DNA of 6,111 nucleotides from Candidatus Eiseniibacteriota bacterium. GTDB taxonomy: Bacteria > Joyebacterota > Joyebacteria > Joyebacterales > Joyebacteraceae. The position numbers and the translations under genes are program-made. Shown here in pieces: positions 1-5,149 of this stretch (the first letter of the stretch is position 1; each line of letters begins with the position of its first letter). The stretch lies in NCBI GenBank assembly GCA_030630395.1, contig DAOVNE010000093.1, forward strand, positions 1 through 6,111. The letters are read 5' to 3'. The notes under the pieces were generated by a model. It ran no database searches. It saw only the letters and a program-made list of their open reading frames with translations, and had not been told where the DNA came from.

Positions 1-399
1 GATGGCGCCGGAGTAGAGTGGGGGTGCTTCCTTCACGACGTGTGGCGGACGCAGCTCTATGGCTTTGAGATTCCTGTGGGCGTCAACGACGATGATGATG
101 TCGTAGGTTTCGGTGGACGGCTTCTGGAACAGAACGTCCCGAATCCATTCAACCCGCTTACAACGATCGAGTTCATTGTGCCGACCGCCGAGGGCAGCGC
201 GCCCGTGACTCTCTCCATCTATACGGTTGGGGGAGCGGTTGTCCGCACGCTTCTGGATTCGCACGTGGAGCCCGGACGGCACGCGGCAGTCTGGGACGGC
301 CGTGATGGACACGGTAGGCCGGTCGCATCGGGTGTCTACTTCTACAGGATTGCCATCGGCGACAGGAGCGAGTCGAAAAAGATGCTGCTCATCAAGTAG
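1..399 (+). CDS. C-terminal part of a secreted protein with FlgD-like / T9SS-type sorting domain (5' end outside window)
   Basis: The frame is open from base 1 and ends at TAG 397-399, giving a 132-residue C-terminal fragment; its true start lies upstream. A GTG at 40 is in frame but has no reason to be the start. After a short acidic linker (N followed by four D, near residues 37-41) comes the motif NVPNPFNP (NPFNP at residues 48-52) and TTIEFIVP. Beta-strand-like segments follow: LSIYTVGGAVVRTL, WDGRDGHGRPVASGVYFYRI and the basic end KKMLLIK. This is the pattern of the FlgD Ig-like fold and of type A C-terminal sorting domains, which in FCB-type bacteria direct cell-surface or secreted proteins through the type IX system. 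The N-terminal functional part is missing, so the protein's job cannot be named. It is separated from the dcw genes by about 300 bp and is probably a different transcription unit. The domain call is secure; use of a type IX route is inferred. Confidence 0.85.
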   Translation, partial: DGAGVEWGCFLHDVWRTQLYGFEIPVGVNDDDDVVGFGGRLLEQNVPNPFNPLTTIEFIVPTAEGSAPVTLSIYTVGGAVVRTLLDSHVEPGRHAAVWDGRDGHGRPVASGVYFYRIAIGDRSESKKMLLIK

Positions 400-431
400 T
401 GCGGCGATGCGTCGTGTTCGTGAGAGATGAA

Positions 432-449
432 GATCGCCGGCCGGCGATC
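432..449. repeat. Perfect 18-bp palindrome
   Basis: GATCGCCGG is followed directly by its reverse complement CCGGCGATC. As RNA it could form a 7-bp stem with a GGCC loop; as DNA it could be a site for a dimeric protein. It lies 33 bp after the stop of the upstream gene and 21 bp before the larger hairpin, so a 3'-end role is likeliest. Function is not known. Confidence 0.6.
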
Positions 450-470
450 GTGTTCGGATCGATTCAGATG

Positions 471-501
471 GAAGCGCCCGGGAGACAACCCCGGGCGCTT
501 C
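471..501 (+). terminator. Strong hairpin, probable terminator of the upstream gene
   Basis: A perfect 12-bp stem, GAAGCGCCCGGG paired with CCCGGGCGCTTC, closes a 7-nt loop (AGACAAC). It lies about 70 bp after the upstream stop codon and before the mraZ promoter, where a terminator is expected. The stem is very GC-rich, but no T-run follows (the next bases are GTCGTATCC), so it is not a canonical intrinsic terminator. It could be a U-less terminator, a 3'-end stabiliser or a Rho-assisted site. Confidence 0.55.
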
Positions 502-618
502 GTCGTATCCAGCCGGGTCCACAGCGTGTGTCAGCGTGGGATGCGGTCGAGTCATCCCACCGGTCTCTGCAGCACGCGAGAATCTGCAAAAAGCCTATAG
601 CATGGGCATCTTTTTCAC

Positions 619-648
619 TTGACAGCGTCAGGGGAGGACGGCTAGTAT
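619..648 (+). promoter_or_regulatory. Sigma-70-type promoter of the mraZ operon
   Basis: A perfect -35 hexamer TTGACA (619-624) is followed after 18 bp by the -10-like hexamer TAGTAT (643-648). Transcription would start near 655, leaving an untranslated leader of about 50 nt before the mraZ ATG. T- and A-rich patches just upstream (587-591, 611-615) stand out in this GC-rich sequence. The location directly before the MraZ boxes supports the call. Confidence 0.75.
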
Positions 649-655
649 CCCCCGA

Positions 656-680
656 GTGGGTTGAGGTGGGATGAAGTGGG
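656..680 (+). promoter_or_regulatory. MraZ operator: three GTGGG boxes at 10-bp spacing
   Basis: GTGGG occurs at 656-660, 666-670 and 676-680, with 5-bp spacers TTGAG and ATGAA. In characterised bacteria MraZ, a ring-shaped AbrB-like DNA-binding protein, binds TGGG repeats with 5-bp spacers upstream of its own gene. The three boxes lie just downstream of the -10 element, at or just after the predicted start of transcription. Bound MraZ would therefore block initiation or promoter escape, giving autorepression of the dcw operon. Confidence 0.88.
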
Positions 681-704
681 CCGGATCTTGCTCTGGATGT
701 CCAT

Positions 705-1169
705 ATGACCTCTTTTCTAGGTAGATACACACACACGCTCGACGCGAAGGGACGCCTCTCGATCCCCTCGAAGTTCAGGAAAGCTACGGGGGAGATCTTT
801 GTCCTCACGCTTGGACTCGATGGGTGTCTCTTCTTCTATCCACGCGATGAGTGGCAGCGCGTTGAGAGTGATCTACGCGGACTCTCCTTCACCTCCCGCA
901 AGGCGAGGTTCTTCAAGCGGGAGATCGCGTCGCGAGCGTGCGAAGTCAGTGTGGACAGTCATGGGCGCATTGTCATCCCACAGGAACTCAGGGAGCTTGT
1001 CGGACTGGAGAAGGACGTGCTCGTGATTGGTGCGATAGAGCGCGTTGAGTTCTGGGATCCCAAGCGACACCAGAAGTACAAGGATGAGTTCGGTCTCTCC
1101 TACGAGGAGGTCGCCGAGACCCTTTGGGAGAACCCGGGTGACCTGACCGGCAACGGGGGGGAGGGGTAG
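705..1169 (+). CDS. mraZ: Transcriptional regulator MraZ
   Basis: A 154-residue protein of normal MraZ length. The two AbrB/SpoVT-like half-domains are visible. The first, GRYTHTLDAKGRLSIPSKFR (residues 6-25), carries D13-A-K-G-R17. The second, near residues 82-97, carries D84-S-H-G-R88 followed by IVIP. The paired DxxGR motifs are the MraZ signature, and the N-terminal start F-x-G-x-Y/H-T-L-D-x-K-G-R is standard, which fixes ATG 705. The Shine-Dalgarno sequence is weak (only GGA at 695-697). MraZ is a nucleoid-associated, ring-forming repressor of the division and cell wall cluster it heads; the GTGGG boxes at 656-680 are its expected target. The last residues (about 140-154) are a Gly-rich, acidic tail of no recognised function. 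The STAS gene starts 4 bp after its stop. Confidence 0.96.
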   Translation: MTSFLGRYTHTLDAKGRLSIPSKFRKATGEIFVLTLGLDGCLFFYPRDEWQRVESDLRGLSFTSRKARFFKREIASRACEVSVDSHGRIVIPQELRELVGLEKDVLVIGAIERVEFWDPKRHQKYKDEFGLSYEEVAETLWENPGDLTGNGGEG

Positions 1170-1173
1170 AGAT

Positions 1174-1533
1174 ATGACCATCCTCCCGAGGGAGACGGAG
1201 AGGGCGACCGTGCTCCACATGGCTGGGTCCATGGGAGCGCGTGACCTCGATCGGCTGCATCGACACCTTGCCGGTCTTCTGACCTTGCGCAAGACGCGAA
1301 TCGTCCTCGATTTCTCCGACGTGGATCACGTGGACTACCAGGACGCAGGAGAACTCGCTAAGGAGTTCGAATTCGTCCATTCGTACCGAGGTGAATTGAT
1401 GGTAGCCGGTCTGAGCCCATATGTGAGGAACATCTTGCTCCTCGCCGGACTCCACGGCTTCCTCGAGATGAGTACGTACGGCGCGAACACATACATGGGG
1501 CCGGCATCTACCCAAGATCTTCGAGCGAGCTGA
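1174..1533 (+). CDS. Small single-domain STAS protein (anti-sigma-factor-antagonist-like)
   Basis: A 119-residue soluble protein consisting of one STAS domain. Visible hallmarks are TVLHMAGSMGARDLDRLHRHL (12-32), the central strand and turn IVLDFSDVDHVDYQDAGEL (43-61), and the end GELMVAGLSPYVRNILLLAGLHGFLEM. In SpoIIAA/RsbV proteins the turn reads roughly D-S-S-G-L-G, with a serine phosphorylated by an anti-sigma kinase. Here it is D54-Y-Q-D-A-G59, so no Ser or Thr sits at the acceptor position; SpoIIAA-type phospho-switching is therefore unlikely by that route. ATG 1174 has a good Shine-Dalgarno (GGAGGGG, 1160-1166, 7-nt spacing) embedded in the mraZ 3' end, so it is co-transcribed with mraZ and probably coupled to its translation. 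Most dcw clusters have rsmH directly after mraZ, so this is an insertion. No partner kinase, phosphatase or sigma factor is in the window. The STAS fold is confident; the role is unknown. Confidence 0.85.
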   Translation: MTILPRETERATVLHMAGSMGARDLDRLHRHLAGLLTLRKTRIVLDFSDVDHVDYQDAGELAKEFEFVHSYRGELMVAGLSPYVRNILLLAGLHGFLEMSTYGANTYMGPASTQDLRAS

Positions 1534-1603
1534 CCGTACTCGCCCGTCCCGTTCTCGCCGTTTGCAGCAAAACGCCGCGTATCTGAAACAAAGCGAAGTG
1601 AGA

Positions 1604-2539
1604 ATGCAGGCTCTGCATCTGCCAGTGATGGTTGCCGAGGTCATCGACTACCTCGTAACCCGCACGGATGGCCAGTATATCGACTGCACCCTGGGTGGTG
1701 GGGGGCACGCGAGTCGGATTCTCAACAACGCTCCAGCCGGCCGGCTCCTTGGTCTGGACCTGGACAGCACGGCATGCGACGAGGCCGAGAAGGTGCTCAA
1801 GCCGTTCGGAGAGAGAGTGGAGATCGCAGAAGGTAATTTCGCAGATCTGTCCGTACTCGCCGGCGAGCGGGGATTCGCCGGAGTGGACGGCGTTCTCTTT
1901 GATCTTGGGTTCTCCTCCATGCAGCTCGACGATGCGGAGCGCGGATTCAGCTACAGCAATGACGGACCGATCGATATGCGCCTGGGCAGAGACCACGGCA
2001 TGAGTGCCTTGGGGCTCATTGCGAAGAGCGATGAGCGGTCGCTGTCTCAGATTCTCTACAGCTTTGGAGAGGAGCGTCGTGCTCGTCCCATCGCACGGGC
2101 CATCATCGAGGCTAGAGACGCGGGGCGATGCCGGACAACGGCGGAACTGGCAGCCGCCGTGGTGAGCACTAAGCCCCGGAACCGGAACAAGACCCTGGCC
2201 CGTGTGTTTCAGGCGCTCAGGATTGCTGTCAACTCTGAACTCGACAACCTGCGCTCAGGTCTGGCACAGGCGGAATCACTCCTGCGCACGGGTGGAAGGG
2301 TCGTCGTTATCTCGTATCACTCGCTCGAAGATCGCATCGTCAAGCAGCACTTCGTGAGGGCCGAGCGGCCGTGCATCTGTCCGAGGGACCTTCCAGTCTG
2401 CGCGTGCGGGCGCAAGCCCACACTGCGCATTCTCACACGGCGCGTGGTTCGGCCGCGCGACGTCGAGATCGCAGGAAACCCGAGGGCGCGGTCGGCGAAG
2501 CTCAGAGCCGCAGAGAAACTGGCTCCGCACGATAACTGA
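1604..2539 (+). CDS. rsmH: 16S rRNA (cytosine-1402 N4)-methyltransferase RsmH
   Basis: From ATG 1604 the protein has 311 residues, the usual RsmH length. It transfers methyl from S-adenosylmethionine to N4 of C1402 of 16S rRNA in the small ribosomal subunit. Motifs in order: HLPVM (5-9); SAM-binding loop DCTLGGGGHA (27-36); acidic strand GLDLD (50-54); catalytic-region DLGFSSMQLD (100-109) followed by RGFSY and DGPIDMR; YSFGEERRARPIARAI; FQALRIAVNSEL; ISYHSLEDRIVK (H239-S-L-E-D243); a four-cysteine CxC-x6-CxC cluster (257, 259, 266, 268); and NPRARSAKLRAAEK near the end. The frame extends upstream to TTG 1562 and GTG 1598, but family alignment begins at the M-x-x-x-H-x-P-V segment, so ATG 1604 is preferred; its ribosome site is weak (GAAGTGAG just upstream). 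It sits 70 bp after the STAS gene and 101 bp before ftsL. Family assignment is certain. Confidence 0.96.
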   Translation: MQALHLPVMVAEVIDYLVTRTDGQYIDCTLGGGGHASRILNNAPAGRLLGLDLDSTACDEAEKVLKPFGERVEIAEGNFADLSVLAGERGFAGVDGVLFDLGFSSMQLDDAERGFSYSNDGPIDMRLGRDHGMSALGLIAKSDERSLSQILYSFGEERRARPIARAIIEARDAGRCRTTAELAAAVVSTKPRNRNKTLARVFQALRIAVNSELDNLRSGLAQAESLLRTGGRVVVISYHSLEDRIVKQHFVRAERPCICPRDLPVCACGRKPTLRILTRRVVRPRDVEIAGNPRARSAKLRAAEKLAPHDN

Positions 2540-2640
2540 CCGGGCCGCCGGTTTGTCGGAGGCCATGAGGCGCCGGCAACCGGTCAGCCCGGGAAGAATC
2601 CGGGAAGACGTCGAACCAAGGTGGAGAGTCAGATCCGGGG

Positions 2641-3042
2641 ATGAATGGAGGCACGGGGATCGTGAAGAAGCTTGGGCCCATCACACGACTAGTGAACAGG
2701 GTGGGTGGACCACTTCACGCGAAGGGACTTCTGATCTGGTGCGCCGTGCTCGTGACGGGCGTCCTCTGCATCTGGCAGCAGGTCTACGCCACGAGACTCG
2801 CATCCGAGATCGATGAACTCCAGCACAGACGGGAATGCCTCAGGACGGAGATTGGATTCCTGAGAATGGAGTGTGTGTCCCTCTCGAGCCGGGAGCGGAT
2901 TCAGGAATACGCAGAGGAACGCCTCGGCATGCGTCATCCGAAGCCGGGCGAGACCATTCGCCTTGAGGATGCCATTATCAGTCGCACGATTCGGCCGGAG
3001 GACCTGGCCGCGGGGATCGATGATGCACATACCAACGGCTAG
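2641..3042 (+). CDS. ftsL: FtsL-like cell division protein
   Basis: A 133-residue bitopic membrane protein. A short basic N-terminus is followed by one membrane segment at about 29-46 (GLLIWCAVLVTGVLCIW). A predicted coiled coil follows at about 50-83 (LASEIDELQHRRECLRTEI), then the FtsL/DivIC-type ending RERIQEYAEERLGMRHPKPGE (from R84) and a polar tail. FtsL is a periplasm-facing scaffold that with FtsB/FtsQ recruits and activates FtsW and FtsI at the septum. Sequence conservation is low in this family, so the call rests on size, topology, the ERI...A...LGM motif and position between rsmH and ftsI. The start is uncertain: ATG 2641 has only a distant GGAG (2623-2626), whereas GTG 2662 has GGAGG at 2647-2651 with a 10-nt spacer and would give a protein starting MKKLGP. 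The 3' end overlaps ftsI. Confidence 0.85.
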   Translation: MNGGTGIVKKLGPITRLVNRVGGPLHAKGLLIWCAVLVTGVLCIWQQVYATRLASEIDELQHRRECLRTEIGFLRMECVSLSSRERIQEYAEERLGMRHPKPGETIRLEDAIISRTIRPEDLAAGIDDAHTNG

Positions 3043-5140
3043 AAACACGACGACCGGGCACGTCCACTCGAAGCGATTCAGCGCGGCGCTTCTTGTGGGT
3101 CTAGGCGTGTGGGCGTTCATTCTGTTGCGCCTGATCCTGATCCAGGTCGTGCATGCGCCCCGTCTGGCCGGTCTGGCTGAGCGTCAGCAGGTTGTGGAAG
3201 TCAAGCTGGCTCCCGAGAGGGGTCAGATCTACGACAGGAACATGGTTTGCCTCACCGACAACCTCACGGTCAGTTCTATCTGTGCCTACCCCGGGGAGAT
3301 CAAGTCGCCGAGGACCGTAGCACGGGGGCTGGCGAGAGCGCTCGGCGGTTCCGCGGCTTCGTACGAGGCACGTCTCAGGAAGAAGACGAGCTTCGTGTGG
3401 ATTGAACGTCAGGTGGAGCCTGCGAGAGCTGAGGCCCTTGCGGCGCTCGATCTTCCGGGCATCGAGTTTCTCGCTGAAACAAAGCGGGTCTATCCGTTCG
3501 GCAGGGGCGCGTGCCACGTCATCGGATACACGGACATCGACGGGAGAGGCATCTCCGGAATGGAGAGCCGCATGGACGACCTGCTCACCGGCTCTGAGGC
3601 AACGGTCTACTACTACATGGACAGCAGGCGGCAGCGCACGCCCGCACCGGCCAGCACCCGAACGACTCCCGACGACGGCATGTCGGTTGTGCTCACCATC
3701 GATATGAACCTGCAGGCGATCGCCGAGGTTGAGCTTGAACGCACAGTGCGGGAGTACGGGGCGAAGAGCGGGATCGTGGTCGTGCAGGATCCATGGACCG
3801 GAGACATACTCGCGATGGCCAACTGGCCGTCCTTCGACTGCAACAGGCCGGACCGCTTCGCTGAAGAGAACTGGCGCAACAGAGCGGTGACCGACCAGTT
3901 CGAGCCGGGATCGACCTTCAAGGTCTTCACGGCCTGCGCCGCTCTCGCCACAGGCGCCGCCGATCTGACATCCGTCTACTACGCATTCCAGGGGAAGGGG
4001 CGGTTTGGGAGCTTCACCATCAGAGATGTCAAACCGCACGGCTGGATGGACTTCGAAACGGCGCTCGTGAAATCGTCGAACGTCTGCTTCGCGCAGATAG
4101 CCGGTGAGGTCGGGGAGAATCCTCTCTACTCGTACGCGAGAGACTTCGGCTTCGGCTGTCTCACGGCCGTCAATCTCCCCGGTGAAGTGCGCGGGACACT
4201 CAGGGAACCGACCGAATGGAGTTCGCGCTCCGTGCACACGATAGGTATCGGGCAGGAGGTCGCAGTAACGGCGATTCAGCTCGTCACCGCCTACTCCGCC
4301 ATCGCGAACGGCGGCTTCCTCATGGAGCCGCGCATCGTGAAGGCGGTTCTCGACGACGATGGACGGGTCGCGGAGGAGGCGAGACCGTGCGTCGTCCGGA
4401 GCGTCGTTGATCCGGAGGTCGCTGCTGCTGTGCGCGGCATCATGTTTGAGGTGACAGAGCGCGGAACCGGGATGAAGGCCTCGCCCAGTGAAGTGACCGT
4501 GGCCGGCAAGACCGGGACCGCCCAGAAGGTTGTGCCGGGCATCCGCGGGTACGCGCCCGGGAAATGGGTCTCATCGTTCGTAGGCTTCGCTCCGGCTGAG
4601 GAGGCGGGGATCGTCTGTCTGGTTCTGCTGGACGAGCCGAGCGGGAGAGGTCTGGGCGGGCAGGTAGCAGCTCCGGTCTTCCGTCGCATCGTTGAGCAAC
4701 TGATCAGAGGATCCGGCCACGACCTGGTGTTCGGGAGACAGCGGCTACAGAGGCGAGCGAACGGGGATCCTCTCTACTGTGATGCCGCTCTGAATGCCGC
4801 ATCGGACATGAGTGCCTCATCCGATCTCGGCTCGGAAGACCGCGGCTTCGGGATTCGCGAGAGCCTCATCACATTGGCGGTACCGCTACAGAACCTGGCC
4901 GGTGCGTCGGAGAACATGACCGCCACCATCCGGCCGGCCTCTGGTGGTGTGGACGCCGGCGATCCGGCGCGCATGCCCGAGCTTCGCGGAATGAGTGTGA
5001 GAGCCGCCCGCAGACTCGCCTCGAGTCTCGGGCTTGCTGTGGCTTTCGAGGGGAACGGATTGGTTCAGACGCAGTCGCCAAGACCCGGATCGGGGATTGA
5101 GCCGGGAGACAGGGTCTTCTTGACCTGCGCTCCCGGATAG
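3020..5140 (+). CDS. ftsI: Division peptidoglycan transpeptidase (FtsI/PBP2, class B PBP) with C-terminal PASTA domain
   Basis: A 706-residue class B penicillin-binding protein that cross-links septal peptidoglycan on the outer face of the inner membrane. A single membrane anchor is at about 20-43. The dimerisation/pedestal region begins with R67-G-Q-I-Y-D-R-N74. The transpeptidase domain (about 240-560) has all three active-site motifs: S298-T-F-K301 (nucleophile S298), S352-S-N354 and K497-T-G-T500. A polar linker of about 90 residues then leads to one PASTA domain (652-706, MPELRGMSVRAARRLASSLGL and onward). PASTA domains are found in SpoVD-, PBP2x- and some FCB/Chlorobi-type division PBPs, so this is longer than the roughly 590-residue E. 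coli FtsI. The frame is open further upstream, but the start is taken at ATG 3020 (a second ATG is at 3023), behind GGGG 3012-3015 and overlapping ftsL by 23 bp. Translational coupling is likely. Function is confident. Confidence 0.95.
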   Translation: MMHIPTARNTTTGHVHSKRFSAALLVGLGVWAFILLRLILIQVVHAPRLAGLAERQQVVEVKLAPERGQIYDRNMVCLTDNLTVSSICAYPGEIKSPRTVARGLARALGGSAASYEARLRKKTSFVWIERQVEPARAEALAALDLPGIEFLAETKRVYPFGRGACHVIGYTDIDGRGISGMESRMDDLLTGSEATVYYYMDSRRQRTPAPASTRTTPDDGMSVVLTIDMNLQAIAEVELERTVREYGAKSGIVVVQDPWTGDILAMANWPSFDCNRPDRFAEENWRNRAVTDQFEPGSTFKVFTACAALATGAADLTSVYYAFQGKGRFGSFTIRDVKPHGWMDFETALVKSSNVCFAQIAGEVGENPLYSYARDFGFGCLTAVNLPGEVRGTLREPTEWSSRSVHTIGIGQEVAVTAIQLVTAYSAIANGGFLMEPRIVKAVLDDDGRVAEEARPCVVRSVVDPEVAAAVRGIMFEVTERGTGMKASPSEVTVAGKTGTAQKVVPGIRGYAPGKWVSSFVGFAPAEEAGIVCLVLLDEPSGRGLGGQVAAPVFRRIVEQLIRGSGHDLVFGRQRLQRRANGDPLYCDAALNAASDMSASSDLGSEDRGFGIRESLITLAVPLQNLAGASENMTATIRPASGGVDAGDPARMPELRGMSVRAARRLASSLGLAVAFEGNGLVQTQSPRPGSGIEPGDRVFLTCAPG

Positions 5141-5149
5141 AGGGCATCT

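Larger units (their letters stand above)
400..704. other. Intergenic region between the secreted-protein gene and mraZ
   Basis: About 305 bp with no convincing gene. Its first half holds an 18-bp palindrome (432-449) and a long hairpin (471-501). Its second half holds short A and T tracts (587-591 and 611-615), which could act as an UP-like element, then the mraZ promoter and operator. Open frames crossing it on either strand run through these elements and resemble no known family. The middle part, about 502-585, shows nothing I can assign. Confidence 0.75.

Noticed and set aside
536..540. Isolated GTGGG upstream of the promoter
   Set aside because: It is a single copy, out of register with the three operator boxes and about 80 bp before the -35 element; a 5-bp word is expected by chance.
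399..674. Open frame of 91 codons in the intergenic region
   Set aside because: It runs through both inverted repeats, the mraZ promoter and the first MraZ boxes, and its product resembles nothing.
1562..1603. Upstream extension of rsmH to TTG 1562 or GTG 1598
   Set aside because: The extra residues do not fit the RsmH N-terminus, which begins just before the H-x-P-V-M motif; ATG 1604 gives the normal length.
988..1644. Open frame of 218 codons on the minus strand across mraZ, STAS and rsmH starts
   Set aside because: It is antisense to three well-supported gene ends and has no family resemblance or ribosome site that I can see.
2548..2583. CCGGTT / AACCGG inverted repeat after rsmH
   Set aside because: Only 6 bp of stem with a loop of 24 nt and no T-run; too weak to call a terminator.
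2553..2816. Small open frame between rsmH and ftsL on the plus strand
   Set aside because: Most of it overlaps ftsL in another frame, it starts at TTG, and the product is Arg-rich and shadow-like.
2873..3019. Upstream extension of ftsI inside ftsL
   Set aside because: The extra 49 residues are Arg-rich out-of-frame translation of ftsL; the membrane anchor starts about 20 residues after ATG 3020.
3101..4237. Long open frame of 378 codons on the minus strand
   Set aside because: It lies wholly antisense to ftsI, whose transpeptidase motifs are intact. Its product is Arg/His/Pro-rich with no recognisable domain, as expected for a shadow frame in GC-rich coding DNA.
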